This document shows, in pieces, positions 8,627 through 17,816 of a stretch of DNA of 64,000 bases (position 1 is the first letter of the stretch; every line of letters begins with the position of its first letter). A program made the position numbers and the translations under genes. Origin of the DNA: UBA4417 sp031550085 (lineage in GTDB: Bacteria; Bacteroidota; Bacteroidia; Bacteroidales; UBA4417). The stretch spans positions 19,630 to 83,629 of the forward strand of contig JAVBOY010000003.1 of NCBI GenBank assembly GCA_031550085.1, given 5' to 3'. The notes below the pieces were generated by a model. That model was not told the origin of the DNA, searched no databases, and worked only from the letters and a program-made list of their open reading frames with translations.

Positions 8627-9982
8627 CTAGCCTTTTTTCAATAACATGCCACTCAGCAATTTTAATCCGATTTCCGCTTTCTTTGCTTCAAATTGGGCTT
8701 GAAGCAATGCGTATTGGGTGTCGATCAATTTATTCTGAATTTCACGCAATTCGATATCGTTGATCGTACCCAGGGTATATTTCTCAAAAGCTATTTTCAC
8801 ATTCTCGGCAGCAATGTTTTGATTGGCATTTTCAATGCGCACCAGTTCCAGCGAGTTACGGTAATCAGTAAAAGATTTTAACAGATTGGTGCGGATATCC
8901 AAATCCAGTTGTTGAAAAGAAGTTTCGCTCGATTCCTGTTGAAGTTTTGCATTGCTTATTCTCCTCGAAACACTTCCGCCGTTGAACAAGTTGTAGTTCA
9001 AGGTAAACCCGAATTGCGGCCCGTTTTGCCTGTAAAAGCTGTTTGTTCCGTAATTATAGTTTGTGTTGCTGAAATTATAAGCCGAATTGAATCCAAGACG
9101 CGGATAACGTTCTGATTCAATACTTTTTACGGACAATTCCGCCAAATGGGTATCCAACCGGGCTTCCTGCAACTGTTTATTTTCGGACAATGCCCTGCTT
9201 GCCAATGCCTCATAATTATAAACAGAAATTAAAGTAATGGAGTCCAAAACATCAAAGTTTGTTCGCGGGTCACGGGCCAGTAGCCGGTTAAAATCAATTT
9301 TTGAGTTTTCAAGAATCCGCATTTGCTGGATTAGCCGCGAACTATCTGCATTCAAGTCAACCGTCGATTGCAACAGCATCAGTTCCGAACCGGATCCCAA
9401 TTTTAATTTCGCTTCGGAAATCCGCTTGCGCTCGGCCGAAAGTGCGGCAGCTTCCTGCAAGCGGCTGACCACTTGCTTGTTTTGGATAATTCCGTAATAC
9501 AGCAGCATGATATCGGCAACCGTACTTTCAATGATCGATTCCACCTGCACTTGTCCAAGTTCTGCAATCAACCCCAACGTTTTTTGATTGGTAAACATAT
9601 TGAACCCGTCGAACAAAGTCCAGTTCAGTTGGATTCCGGCCGTAACTACGTTGGTATTTGCATTGTTTTGCGTGCTTTTGACATCGTTAAAAGGTTTCTG
9701 CGAGATGGTTCCGTAGGTATTGCTTTGGGATGCATTTAAACCAACCGAAGGCAAAAAGCCAGCATTCCCCAACGTATTGTTGTTTTTTGCAATTTGTTCC
9801 TCGTTGCGTTGCAGCTTAATGGAATAGTTATTGTCCAAGCCGATTTTCAGTGCTTCTTCAAGTGTAATAACGGATTGAGCTTGTGTAAAAACTGAAAAGG
9901 TTAAAATGCCGAATATTAGTATTGTTCTCACCGGAATTTTTTTTACAAATTTTAAAAACAAAAACGATTGGAAATTAAACAC
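8627..9982 (-). CDS. TolC family outer membrane efflux protein
   Basis: A 451-residue protein with an N-terminal signal peptide (hydrophobic core followed by TQAQS) and the repeated structure of the outer membrane factor family. EALKIGLDNNYSIKL starts the first repeat, a long alpha-helical barrel region with alternating hydrophobic residues follows, and a second repeat has EIGLKLLSGMLL near the end. Such proteins form the outer membrane channel of efflux pumps or type I secretion. No inner membrane pump or adaptor gene is next to it, so its partners must be encoded elsewhere. It lies 36 bases after the M23 peptidase gene, same strand. Confidence 0.9.
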   Translation of the reverse strand: MFNFQSFLFLKFVKKIPVRTILIFGILTFSVFTQAQSVITLEEALKIGLDNNYSIKLQRNEEQIAKNNNTLGNAGFLPSVGLNASQSNTYGTISQKPFNDVKSTQNNANTNVVTAGIQLNWTLFDGFNMFTNQKTLGLIAELGQVQVESIIESTVADIMLLYYGIIQNKQVVSRLQEAAALSAERKRISEAKLKLGSGSELMLLQSTVDLNADSSRLIQQMRILENSKIDFNRLLARDPRTNFDVLDSITLISVYNYEALASRALSENKQLQEARLDTHLAELSVKSIESERYPRLGFNSAYNFSNTNYNYGTNSFYRQNGPQFGFTLNYNLFNGGSVSRRISNAKLQQESSETSFQQLDLDIRTNLLKSFTDYRNSLELVRIENANQNIAAENVKIAFEKYTLGTINDIELREIQNKLIDTQYALLQAQFEAKKAEIGLKLLSGMLLKKG

Positions 9983-10018
9983 ACTAAGTGCTTATTTGTC
10001 ATGTTTTTCAATATTCCA

Positions 10019-10990
10019 CTAATCCATGGTTTGCGAAGGATGTTTCGACGCATCAAGCATTAATGAATATTCTTCAGGTGTTATATCGTTAAAAAAGAAG
10101 TCGATCGGGTTGATTTTGGTCCCATTTTTAATAACTTCATAATGTAAGTGAGGCGCTGTCGACTTCCCAGTATTCCCCATCAGCGCAATTTTTTGTCCAC
10201 GAACGACTTTTTGTCCTTCCTGCACCAAAAATTTCGACAAGTGAGCATATAACGTTTTATACCCAAAGCCGTGATTGATCACCAGTTGAACACCGTACCC
10301 GCCCGTATTGTATTCTGCTGATTCCACAACGCCGTCGCCTGTCGCATAAATCGGAGTTCCCACAGCAGCAGTAAAATCCAACCCATAGTGAAATTTCGGA
10401 ACCTTGTAGAAAGGATCCGTCCGGTAGCCAAAAAATGAACCGATCCGGCGCAAATCTTTAAAATCAACCGGACGAATCGCCGGAATCGAAGCCAGCATTT
10501 TTTCTTTGTCTTTGGCCAATTTAAAAACCTGGTCGTACGATTTGCTTTGCATATAAATTTGATTGACAACCGCATCCAGCTTTCTGTAAGTATTAACAAC
10601 GATATCCGAATTCCTGTATTTTTTCAGGTCTTCGTAACGGCTTTCATTGACGTACCCCCGCATTCTTTTCTCAACGGGAATGGGCTCCGCTTCAAAAATA
10701 ACCCGGTAAATGTTGTTGTCCCGGTCGGCCAGGTCGTTTATAACAGCTTGTGCATGATCCACACGATCGTTTAGAATTTTATACTGGAGTTTGTATTGTT
10801 CGATTTCACGTTCCAGCATTTTTTCACGGGGCGACGAAATAAAACGGTAACCCAAAAGCAGCAAAACCGCAGCAAGTACCAAACCCAATGCCGAAGCCGA
10901 AAGCCATTGCTTAATACGCTGGCGTTTCGATACCTTTACACGTTCAATTTTAAGTGTTTTGGCATTCAGGTGATATTTTATTTTTGTCAT
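10019..10990 (-). CDS. M23 family metallopeptidase (LytM-like), membrane anchored
   Basis: This 323-residue protein has a basic cytoplasmic start, one transmembrane segment (~30-50), a coiled-coil stalk (~55-100) and a C-terminal M23 endopeptidase domain. The zinc-site motifs are present: HYGLDF for the H-x3-D element and HLHYEV near residue 281 for H-x-H. Such enzymes cut peptide cross-links of peptidoglycan, or activate amidases when degenerate. This one keeps the zinc ligands and so should be active. It is divergent from alaS, a gene pair I recognise from other Bacteroidales, and is followed by the TolC-like gene. Confidence 0.92.
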   Translation of the reverse strand: MTKIKYHLNAKTLKIERVKVSKRQRIKQWLSASALGLVLAAVLLLLGYRFISSPREKMLEREIEQYKLQYKILNDRVDHAQAVINDLADRDNNIYRVIFEAEPIPVEKRMRGYVNESRYEDLKKYRNSDIVVNTYRKLDAVVNQIYMQSKSYDQVFKLAKDKEKMLASIPAIRPVDFKDLRRIGSFFGYRTDPFYKVPKFHYGLDFTAAVGTPIYATGDGVVESAEYNTGGYGVQLVINHGFGYKTLYAHLSKFLVQEGQKVVRGQKIALMGNTGKSTAPHLHYEVIKNGTKINPIDFFFNDITPEEYSLMLDASKHPSQTMD

Positions 10991-11081
10991 ATCTTAAAAT
11001 CGATCGTATGAAATGCTGCAGGAAACAATTGAACAAATTGTAAGTGAGGCATGTATATAAGAAATATCCAGAATCGCCACG

Positions 11082-11089
11082 CAAAAATA
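11082..11089 (-). promoter_or_regulatory. Candidate -7 element for the M23 peptidase unit
   Basis: Minus-strand TATTTTTG is an exact TAnnTTTG match, 91 bases before the M23 ATG. It lies only 11 bases from the plus-strand alaS element, so the two promoters overlap. Confidence 0.45.
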
Positions 11090-11100
11090 ATTATTATCAG

Positions 11101-11108
11101 TAAATTTG
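11101..11108 (+). promoter_or_regulatory. Candidate -7 element for alaS
   Basis: TAAATTTG matches TAnnTTTG and lies 66 bases before the alaS ATG. There is no TTTG at the expected -33 position; that position is taken by the divergent M23 element. Confidence 0.5.
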
Positions 11109-11174
11109 CGGTCTTTTTTAGAATTTTTGAAAAATTAATCCTTGATAATTCAATACCTATTTAGATAGCATTCC

Positions 11175-13796
11175 ATGACTTCAGCACAAGTACGCCAGCA
11201 ATTCCTCGACTTTTTTGCATCAAAGCAACATCAGATTGTTCCTTCAGCACCTATGGTGGTGAAAAACGATCCGACCCTGATGTTTACCAATGCCGGGATG
11301 AACCAGTTTAAGGATATTTTTTTGGGAATCGCCCCGGTGAAATATCCTCGTGTAGCCGATTCACAAAAATGTTTGCGTGTTTCGGGAAAACACAACGACT
11401 TGGAAGAAGTGGGACACGATACTTACCATCATACCATGTTCGAAATGTTGGGCAATTGGTCGTTCGGTGATTATTTTAAAGAAGAAGCCATTGCCTGGGC
11501 TTGGGAATTGCTCGCAAATGTTTACAAAATCGACAAATCCCAATTGTACGTGACTATTTTTGGCGGCGACCCAAGCGACCATTTACCGGAAGATACCGAA
11601 GCCCTCGAAATCTGGAAAAAATATGTTCCGGAAGACCGGATTTTGCGGGGTTCTAAAAAAGATAATTTTTGGGAAATGGGCGACACCGGTCCCTGCGGCC
11701 CATGCTCCGAAATCCATGTAGATATCCGGAATCTCGACGAACGGGCTAAAATTCCAGGAGCCGGACTGATCAATAAAGACCATCCGCAGGTGATCGAAAT
11801 CTGGAATAATGTATTTATCCAATTCAACCGCCAAGCTGATGGAAAATTGGTTCAACTGCCTGCAAAACACGTAGACACCGGTATGGGATTTGAACGTTTG
11901 TGCATGGTTTTGCAGGGCAAACAGAGCAATTACGATACCGATGTGTTTACGCCGCTTATTCAGGAGATTGCCAAACTTTCGAACATTGCTTACGGAACAA
12001 ATGAAAAAAGCGATATCGCCATGCGCGTCATTGCCGATCACTTACGCACCGTAGCTTTTGCCATTGCCGATGGGCAATTGCCTTCCAACGTGAAAGCCGG
12101 GTATGTAATCCGCCGGATTTTGCGACGTGCCGTTCGTTACGCTTATTCGTTTCTGAATGCACGCGAGCCGTTTTTATTCCATTTGTTTCCTGTTCTGGAA
12201 AACCAAATGGGGTCTTTTTATCCCGAACTGGTAAAAAATTCCGAACTAATCAAACGGGTAATGGCAGAAGAAGAAAATTCCTTTTTGAAAACCTTGTCAA
12301 TGGGAATTCAAAAATTCAACCAATATATTGTCAATAATTCCGCCAACAAAATCATCAATGGCGACTTTGCTTTCGAACTGTACGACACCTATGGTTTCCC
12401 GATTGATTTGACCGATCTGATGTGCCGCGAAATCGGCTGGACCGTGGATATGGAAAATTTCAGCAAACGGCTGGAAGAGCAAAAATCCCGTTCGCGAAAA
12501 GATGCGGAAGTAGAAACCGGCGATTGGGTGGATTGCCAACCGCAAGAAGATCATGTTACCGAATTTATGGGCTATGATGTCACAGAAACCCCTGTTCGGA
12601 TTTTGCGTTACCGCAAACTGATCGCCAAAGGGAAAGAAATTTACCAACTGGTTTTTGATAAAACACCTTTCTATGCCGAAAGCGGCGGACAAGTAGGAGA
12701 TACCGGTGCGCTTACTCGTAACGGTGAAAGCATTGAAATCACCGACACCAAAAAAGAGCACGGCTTGATTGTACATTTGGTTGAAAAATTACCGTCGAAT
12801 TTGGATGGCACCTTCACCGCCAAAGTGGATGAAAAGAAACGGACACTCACGGCCAACAACCATTCGGCGACCCATTTGCTGCATTATGCCTTGCGGAAAG
12901 TCCTCGGAACTCATGTGGAACAAAAAGGATCGTTTGTTGGGCCCGATTATTTGCGTTTTGATTTTGCCCATTTTCAAAAAGTAACGACGTTGGAATTGAT
13001 TGAAATCGAGGCGGTGGTGAACCAATTGATTCGTAAAAATTTTGTTTTGAACGAGCAACGGGCTACATCCATGGAAAACGCGCAAAAAATGGGCGCCCTG
13101 ATGTTTTTCGGCGACAAATACGGCGATTTGGTGCGGGTCATTCAATTCGGTGATTCCATTGAGCTTTGCGGAGGCACACATGTCAAAGCAACCGGACAGA
13201 TCGGATATTTCAAAATTACGGCCGAAAGCGCTATTGCTGCCGGTGTTCGCCGTATTGAAGCCATTACGGCCGACCGGGCGGAAGAGTTTTTAAACCAACA
13301 ACTCAACATCATTGATGAACTGAAAGCGTTGATCAAAAATCCCAACGATCCGCTTTACGCCATTCGCCAGTTGATTGAGCAAAATTCCGAGCTTCGGAAA
13401 GAAATCGACATTTTGAATGCAGCTAAAATCCACCAGTTAAAAGATCAATTGATCAAAACAGCAGAGGATTTGAATGGAATCCGTTTCATTGCAACCAAAG
13501 TTGATTTGGATATGGCAGCCGCTAAAGATTTGGCATTCGGGTTAAAAACTTCTTGCGACAATCTGGTTGCCGTTATTGGAAATGTTGCCGGCGACAAACC
13601 CGGCATTACTATCATCATTTCGGAAAATTTGGTTGCCGAACGCAAACTAGATGCCAGAAAAATGGTTCGCGAGTTGGCCAAACACATTCAAGGCGGCGGC
13701 GGCGGTCAGGCACATTTTGCCACGGCAGGCGGGAAAAATGCCGATGGAATTGACAAAGCTTTGCACGAGGCCTGCTCTTTGGTGCAATCTTTGTGA
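11175..13796 (+). CDS. alaS: Alanine--tRNA ligase
   Basis: A full-length 873-residue alanyl-tRNA synthetase (E. coli 876). It has the class II catalytic domain (MFTNAGMNQFKDIFLG near residue 36, GCTGP-type segment as GDTGPCGPCSEIH), a tRNA-recognition domain, and the editing domain with zinc motifs HSATH (about 563) and CGGTH (about 664). A C-Ala region ends in the glycine-rich segment HIQGGGGGQAHFATAGG. It charges tRNA-Ala and hydrolyses mischarged Ser or Gly. The ATG at 11175 is preceded by an A/T-rich leader with no clear Shine-Dalgarno site, which is normal in this phylum. A hairpin overlaps the stop codon. Confidence 0.98.
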   Translation: MTSAQVRQQFLDFFASKQHQIVPSAPMVVKNDPTLMFTNAGMNQFKDIFLGIAPVKYPRVADSQKCLRVSGKHNDLEEVGHDTYHHTMFEMLGNWSFGDYFKEEAIAWAWELLANVYKIDKSQLYVTIFGGDPSDHLPEDTEALEIWKKYVPEDRILRGSKKDNFWEMGDTGPCGPCSEIHVDIRNLDERAKIPGAGLINKDHPQVIEIWNNVFIQFNRQADGKLVQLPAKHVDTGMGFERLCMVLQGKQSNYDTDVFTPLIQEIAKLSNIAYGTNEKSDIAMRVIADHLRTVAFAIADGQLPSNVKAGYVIRRILRRAVRYAYSFLNAREPFLFHLFPVLENQMGSFYPELVKNSELIKRVMAEEENSFLKTLSMGIQKFNQYIVNNSANKIINGDFAFELYDTYGFPIDLTDLMCREIGWTVDMENFSKRLEEQKSRSRKDAEVETGDWVDCQPQEDHVTEFMGYDVTETPVRILRYRKLIAKGKEIYQLVFDKTPFYAESGGQVGDTGALTRNGESIEITDTKKEHGLIVHLVEKLPSNLDGTFTAKVDEKKRTLTANNHSATHLLHYALRKVLGTHVEQKGSFVGPDYLRFDFAHFQKVTTLELIEIEAVVNQLIRKNFVLNEQRATSMENAQKMGALMFFGDKYGDLVRVIQFGDSIELCGGTHVKATGQIGYFKITAESAIAAGVRRIEAITADRAEEFLNQQLNIIDELKALIKNPNDPLYAIRQLIEQNSELRKEIDILNAAKIHQLKDQLIKTAEDLNGIRFIATKVDLDMAAAKDLAFGLKTSCDNLVAVIGNVAGDKPGITIIISENLVAERKLDARKMVRELAKHIQGGGGGQAHFATAGGKNADGIDKALHEACSLVQSL

Positions 13797-13820
13797 TACA
13801 GTATTAAAATGCTGTTTCAC
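13793..13820 (+). repeat. Hairpin across the alaS stop codon
   Basis: A 12-bp stem with one T-T mismatch and one wobble (13793-13804 with 13809-13820) around a TAAA loop. No T-run follows, so it may stabilise the mRNA 3' end rather than terminate transcription. Confidence 0.4.
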
Positions 13821-13910
13821 AAAGAAAAATAGATGACATCATGAAATCCTTTTTCAAATCAATTTGTTTTGTTTTAACTTAAAATCTAGTCAACATAAAA
13901 AGATCCTTTT

Positions 13911-13918
13911 TACCTTTG
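13911..13918 (+). promoter_or_regulatory. Candidate -7 element for the T9SS cargo gene
   Basis: TACCTTTG is an exact TAnnTTTG match, 29 bases before the ATG at 13948. No TTTG lies about 19 bases upstream. Confidence 0.45.
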
Positions 13919-13947
13919 CCATCGAAGTTGAATACAATTGCTGATTT

Positions 13948-14988
13948 ATGAAACAATCTTTTTTACTCTTTCTATTGTTTTTTCTGGTAACAGCCTCACA
14001 AGGACAAGGTCCTACGCTGGAATATAACACACATGCTTTAAAAGCAGGAGAAAGTGCGACTTATCAATGCGCCGAATATGTAACGGTACCTATAACTTCA
14101 GGAGCCAATCAACTTTGGGATTTCCGCAATTTAAAATTCACAACCAAAGAAATTAACGATCAGCTTCCCATTGCCCAAGCTCCGTATTCAGGCTTTGAGG
14201 ACGCGGCCAATGTGATAACCGTTGTTAACGGAAATGCCGCTAATTATTTTCATGTAACCCCATCAGGTATCGAACAAGTAGGATATGCGGGCAAAAACGG
14301 TAAAGTACGATTCTCCGAGCCCGTCAAAAGGATGGTATACCCGTTCTCTTACAAATCTCGTTTGACCAGTCAATTTTCAGGAGAAGCATTGTTTGGAACC
14401 GAAACGCTGAAACTATTCGGAAGCGCTTCTGTAGAAGGCGATGCTTGGGGAACTTTGCTTTTGCCCAATGGTGTTGTGTACGAAAATGTTTTGCGGGTAA
14501 AATTTGTCTACCACAATCATGAAATATCACAATGCGGTACGCACGAAATTCTTCAAACTAAATACTATTATTATGTAAAGGACCTCCGGGACCCCGTATT
14601 CACTATATTGGAAGCGGATTTTATACACGAAGGAGTTGTTACGAATTCGCAAAAATACTGTGCCATACTTGAACCTGTTACGCCTAAGGTAACAGAACAA
14701 CCGTTCCAAATTACGTTTGAAAGCAAGGTTACAGAATTTACGGTTTATCCAAACCCTTTTTCCGAATCTTTTGTGGTTGACTTGACATTGAAAGAGCAAA
14801 GCAATATTACCATCAGTTTATTCTCCGGAGATGGAAAATTTTTGGGGAATGTTGTTGAAAATCAACTTTTGGATGCAAAGAAACATTCGTTCAACTACAA
14901 TGCAGGCAGACTTCCGGTGGGTGTCTATTTTGCTGTTTGCAAAGATGGAAAACACATTGTTACAAAGCAATTGGTAAAAACCCACTAA
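13948..14988 (+). CDS. Secreted protein with T9SS type A sorting domain
   Basis: This 346-residue protein has a Sec signal peptide (MKQSFLLFLLFFLVTASQGQ), a body of ~230 residues that I do not recognise, and a C-terminal T9SS sorting domain of ~75 residues. The sorting domain begins FTVYPNPFSESFVVDL and ends GVYFAVCKDGKHIVTKQLVK. Such proteins cross the inner membrane by Sec and the outer membrane by the type IX system, then are attached to the cell surface or released. The gene stands alone between alaS and meaB, with its own -7 element and a strong terminator. Confidence 0.88.
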   Translation: MKQSFLLFLLFFLVTASQGQGPTLEYNTHALKAGESATYQCAEYVTVPITSGANQLWDFRNLKFTTKEINDQLPIAQAPYSGFEDAANVITVVNGNAANYFHVTPSGIEQVGYAGKNGKVRFSEPVKRMVYPFSYKSRLTSQFSGEALFGTETLKLFGSASVEGDAWGTLLLPNGVVYENVLRVKFVYHNHEISQCGTHEILQTKYYYYVKDLRDPVFTILEADFIHEGVVTNSQKYCAILEPVTPKVTEQPFQITFESKVTEFTVYPNPFSESFVVDLTLKEQSNITISLFSGDGKFLGNVVENQLLDAKKHSFNYNAGRLPVGVYFAVCKDGKHIVTKQLVKTH

Positions 14989-15010
14989 ACATATTTTTTC
15001 CATGTAATAG

Positions 15011-15045
15011 AAGCCGAACCCATCACGCAGGTTCGGCTTTTTATT
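15011..15045 (+). terminator. Rho-independent terminator after the T9SS cargo gene
   Basis: A perfect 10-bp stem (AAGCCGAACC at 15011-15020 with 15030-15039), a 9-base loop, then a T-rich tail. Confidence 0.9.
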
Positions 15046-15187
15046 TGGCAAAATAGATTATAAATTTAATTTTCAGCAGATTATATTCACTTTCATTGTT
15101 GTCACAAAAGCAGGTAATTTTACGGGTAAACAAGATTTTGTTGACTACTTCTTACAAAACACCTTTTCTGTTGTTTTGATATTACCT

Positions 15188-15195
15188 TAACTTTG
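15188..15195 (+). promoter_or_regulatory. Candidate -7 element for meaB
   Basis: TAACTTTG is an exact TAnnTTTG match, 20 bases before the meaB ATG. A T-rich stretch lies at the -33 distance without an exact TTTG. Confidence 0.5.
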
Positions 15196-15215
15196 CGTTG
15201 CAGTAATTTTTTGGC

Positions 15216-16310
15216 ATGAAAAATAAAAATTCCGATCCCAATTTTAAATCGGCATTAAAAGTAAACGATGGAATCGAACAGCCCCCCTCCATCAATTCCG
15301 ATGCGGCAGAACGCTTTAAAAAAGTAAAACGGGAAACGCTTTCGGTCGACGACTATGTGAATGGAATCCGGACAGCAAACCGGACTATTCTAAGTAAAGC
15401 CATCACGTTGGTCGAGAGTTCTTTGCAAGAACACGAAGCCCTTGCCCAGGAGATCATTGTAAAATGCCTGCCGTTGGCAAAAAAATCGGTCCGGATTGGC
15501 ATTACAGGCGTGCCGGGAGCAGGAAAAAGTACCTTTATCGAAGCCTTTGGAAAACACTTAACCGAAACCGGCCATAAAGTGGCTGTTTTGGCTATTGATC
15601 CCAGCAGCTCACGAACCAAAGGCAGTATTTTGGGCGACAAAACCCGTATGGAAAACTTATCGGTCGATGCCAACGCATTTATCCGTCCCTCCCCTTCGTC
15701 GGGTTCTTTGGGGGGCGTTGCGCGCAAAACCCGTGAATCTATCATTTTGTGTGAAGCCGCCGGTTTCGATGTCATCATTGTGGAAACGGTGGGCGTAGGA
15801 CAAAGCGAAACACTGGTGCATTCCATGGTCGATTTTTTCCTTTTGATCATGCTTACCGGAGCCGGCGACGAATTGCAAGGCATCAAACGGGGAATTATGG
15901 AAATGGCCGATGGAATCGCCATCAACAAAGCGGACGGAGATAATATTCACCGCGCCAGCCTGACAAAAGCCGAATTAAAAAATGCGCTCCATTACTTCCC
16001 ATTGGCCGAATCCAAGTGGGAAACCCAGGTAAATACCTGCTCCGCCTTAACGCACAGCGGAATCGCTGATGTATGGCAAATGGTGCTGGATTATGTCGAT
16101 TTTACTAAAAAGAATCAGTATTTCGAGCAGAGAAGACTCGAACAAAGTCGCCAGATTATGATTCAAACACTGGAACAATCCATTTTGGATCGTTTTTACC
16201 AAGATAAAAGAATGAAAAAATTGCTCCAACAAACCGAAAAAAAATTGATGAATCAGGAGCTTAGTGCTTATCAGGCTGCAGAACAATTATTGAATGCCTA
16301 TTTTGAATAG
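15216..16310 (+). CDS. meaB: Methylmalonyl-CoA mutase-associated GTPase MeaB
   Basis: A 364-residue G3E-family GTPase with Walker A GVPGAGKST (about residues 98-106), the ALAIDPSS-type switch segment (LAIDPSSSRTKGSILGDKTR), ETVGVGQSE, and a base-recognition NKAD (INKADGDN). MeaB gates cobalamin delivery to, and protects, methylmalonyl-CoA mutase, used for succinate/propionate interconversion in Bacteroidales. The N-terminal ~60 residues are a leader longer than the family core. The mutase genes are not in the window. mgsA follows 60 bases downstream on the same strand and may be co-transcribed. Confidence 0.93.
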   Translation: MKNKNSDPNFKSALKVNDGIEQPPSINSDAAERFKKVKRETLSVDDYVNGIRTANRTILSKAITLVESSLQEHEALAQEIIVKCLPLAKKSVRIGITGVPGAGKSTFIEAFGKHLTETGHKVAVLAIDPSSSRTKGSILGDKTRMENLSVDANAFIRPSPSSGSLGGVARKTRESIILCEAAGFDVIIVETVGVGQSETLVHSMVDFFLLIMLTGAGDELQGIKRGIMEMADGIAINKADGDNIHRASLTKAELKNALHYFPLAESKWETQVNTCSALTHSGIADVWQMVLDYVDFTKKNQYFEQRRLEQSRQIMIQTLEQSILDRFYQDKRMKKLLQQTEKKLMNQELSAYQAAEQLLNAYFE

Positions 16311-16370
16311 TGCAGCTTTTCCCCATTAGCATTGGAAATTTCGGTATCTAAAAACAAATCACACAAATCC

Positions 16371-16850
16371 ATGAAAAAAATAATGAAACAAATTGCCCTT
16401 GTCGCCCATGACAACTGCAAAAAGGACATGCAGGAATGGGTAGAATGGAATTGGGAAGCCTTGATTGATCATGAGTTAATTTGCACCGGAACGACCGGAA
16501 CCTTGATTGAAAAGGCTTTGCAACAAAAACTCAATGAAGAAGGGGAAGTAACCAAGCGTGTCCGGTTACGACGGTTAAAATCGGGGCCATTCGGTGGCGA
16601 CCAGCAATTGGGCGCTTTGATTGCTGACGGAAAAATCGATATCGTTTTCTTTTTTTGGGATCCCATGCAACCGCATCCTCATGAAGTAGACGTAAAAGCA
16701 TTGGAACGGATTGCGGTTTTATACAATATTCCCACGGCCTGCAACCGTTCTACGGCTGACTTCTTAATTTCATCCCCTTTGATGCAAATCGAATACGAAC
16801 CGCAAATGCGCGATTACTCGGATTATTTTAACCGAAGTATCGAAATCTGA
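16371..16850 (+). CDS. mgsA: Methylglyoxal synthase
   Basis: About 159 residues (E. coli 152). The enzyme converts dihydroxyacetone phosphate to methylglyoxal and phosphate, a bypass of lower glycolysis. Conserved text is clear: QIALVAHDNCKKDM, CTGTTGTLI (phosphate loop), GPFGGDQQLGALI with the catalytic Asp, VFFFWDPMQPHPHEVDVKAL, and PTACNRSTADF. I chose the ATG at 16371; ATG 16383 is equally possible, and an in-frame TTG at 16332 would add residues with no counterpart in the family. Two hairpins follow the gene. Confidence 0.95.
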   Translation: MKKIMKQIALVAHDNCKKDMQEWVEWNWEALIDHELICTGTTGTLIEKALQQKLNEEGEVTKRVRLRRLKSGPFGGDQQLGALIADGKIDIVFFFWDPMQPHPHEVDVKALERIAVLYNIPTACNRSTADFLISSPLMQIEYEPQMRDYSDYFNRSIEI

Positions 16851-16867
16851 TTTCTTTTTACCGACAG

Positions 16868-16899
16868 CCCTCTGATTCCATAAAAATCAAAGGGTTTTT
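16868..16899 (+). terminator. Rho-independent terminator after mgsA
   Basis: CCCT-c-TGATT (16868-16877) pairs with AATCA-a-AGGG (16885-16894), followed by TTTTT. Confidence 0.75.
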
Positions 16900-16903
16900 A
16901 TAA

Positions 16904-16938
16904 AAAACTACTTGCCGGACAGGCCGGCAAATAGTTTT
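16904..16938. terminator. Bidirectional terminator between mgsA and the nitroreductase gene
   Basis: AAAACTA-c-TTGCCGG (16904-16918) pairs with CCGGCAA-a-TAGTTTT (16924-16938): 14 pairs with one mismatch and A/T runs on both flanks. It can serve both converging genes. Confidence 0.85.
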
Positions 16939-16957
16939 CTAAACAGACTGGTCTCCG

Positions 16958-17590
16958 CTATTTTCGATAGCCAACCGTTTGGCCATAGACCACTTTTTGT
17001 TGGGGACGAAGTTTTAGCAGTTTTGCCACCGCATCGCGGTCGATCATGCCGCGTACCACGCAGCCCATGTCAAAGGCCGAGCAGAATAAGTATACATTTT
17101 CAGCAACAAAAGAAGCATCCGACCAAGAGTAAGTGTCCATCGACTCGGGATTTGCATTGGTCATTTTCGCCTGGTCCGAAACCAAAACCAAATTAACCGG
17201 GGCAATACCGACAAAATCCTGCATTCCCGTTGCTGCCCGGTGATCACCGGCAAGAACCGGATTTAAAAGTAGGGCAACCGGATCATACAGAAAAACACCT
17301 TCTTTCAGGAAAACATAAATTTCGATGTCCTGCCAGTTCCGGGCGCTAGGCGCCGTACGTAATTTCGTTTCCTCCCGGTTGATTCCGCTTGCCGCCCAAA
17401 GTAAGTTTGATAAATCCTGAATGGATAAGGATTTTTCGGAAAGTTCCCGGACGGTTTCACGATCTTGCAAAGCTTGCATCAGGCTTTTCCCCTTTGAAAG
17501 TTCCGGTTTCAAAAGTTGGATCGGCTTTAAATTCTGGGCAGAAAGTCCGAAAGCGCTTAATAATACCATAATAAAATAAAATCGTTTCAT
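16958..17590 (-). CDS. Nitroreductase-like (SagB type) protein with signal peptide
   Basis: A 210-residue protein starting MKRFYFIMVLLSAFGLSAQ, a convincing Sec signal peptide. I chose this ATG (17590) over a longer frame because it begins the signal sequence. The body resembles the SagB/nitroreductase fold: QDRETVRELSEKSLSIQDLSNLLWAASG (the R-x-R/F FMN-binding opening), TAPSARNWQDIEIYV, and a C-terminal GCVVRGMIDRD...VYGQTVGY. These enzymes bind FMN and reduce nitro groups or oxidise thiazolines. Export to the periplasm is not usual for the family, so the substrate is unknown. It has its own -7 element. Confidence 0.82.
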   Translation of the reverse strand: MKRFYFIMVLLSAFGLSAQNLKPIQLLKPELSKGKSLMQALQDRETVRELSEKSLSIQDLSNLLWAASGINREETKLRTAPSARNWQDIEIYVFLKEGVFLYDPVALLLNPVLAGDHRAATGMQDFVGIAPVNLVLVSDQAKMTNANPESMDTYSWSDASFVAENVYLFCSAFDMGCVVRGMIDRDAVAKLLKLRPQQKVVYGQTVGYRK

Positions 17591-17612
17591 AATAGTTCTT
17601 TTTTCAACAAAG

Positions 17613-17620
17613 CAAAAATA
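17613..17620 (-). promoter_or_regulatory. Candidate -7 element for the nitroreductase-like gene
   Basis: Minus-strand TATTTTTG is an exact TAnnTTTG match, 22 bases before the chosen ATG at 17590, which supports that start. Confidence 0.5.
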
Positions 17621-17782
17621 AGAAATTTGTGGGTGCAAATTTTGTTTTCAAAAAAAATGAAAAGACCTTCATCCGATCCTTGTTTAGAGCGGATCCCTTT
17701 TTTGAAATGTATTAATTTTCTGTTAACAAATTAATTAGGTGTTTTAACATAAAATTGGAAAATTTCTTTTGAAAAAAAGGTG

Positions 17783-17790
17783 TACTTTTG
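17783..17790 (+). promoter_or_regulatory. Candidate -7 element for manA
   Basis: TACTTTTG is an exact TAnnTTTG match, 26 bases before the manA ATG. Confidence 0.5.
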
Positions 17791-17816
17791 GTTCTTGGTA
17801 GATTAGCGCTTTTCCC

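Noticed and set aside
16332..16370. Longer mgsA starting at TTG 16332
   Set aside because: The extra residues have no family counterpart, and good ATGs follow at 16371 and 16383.
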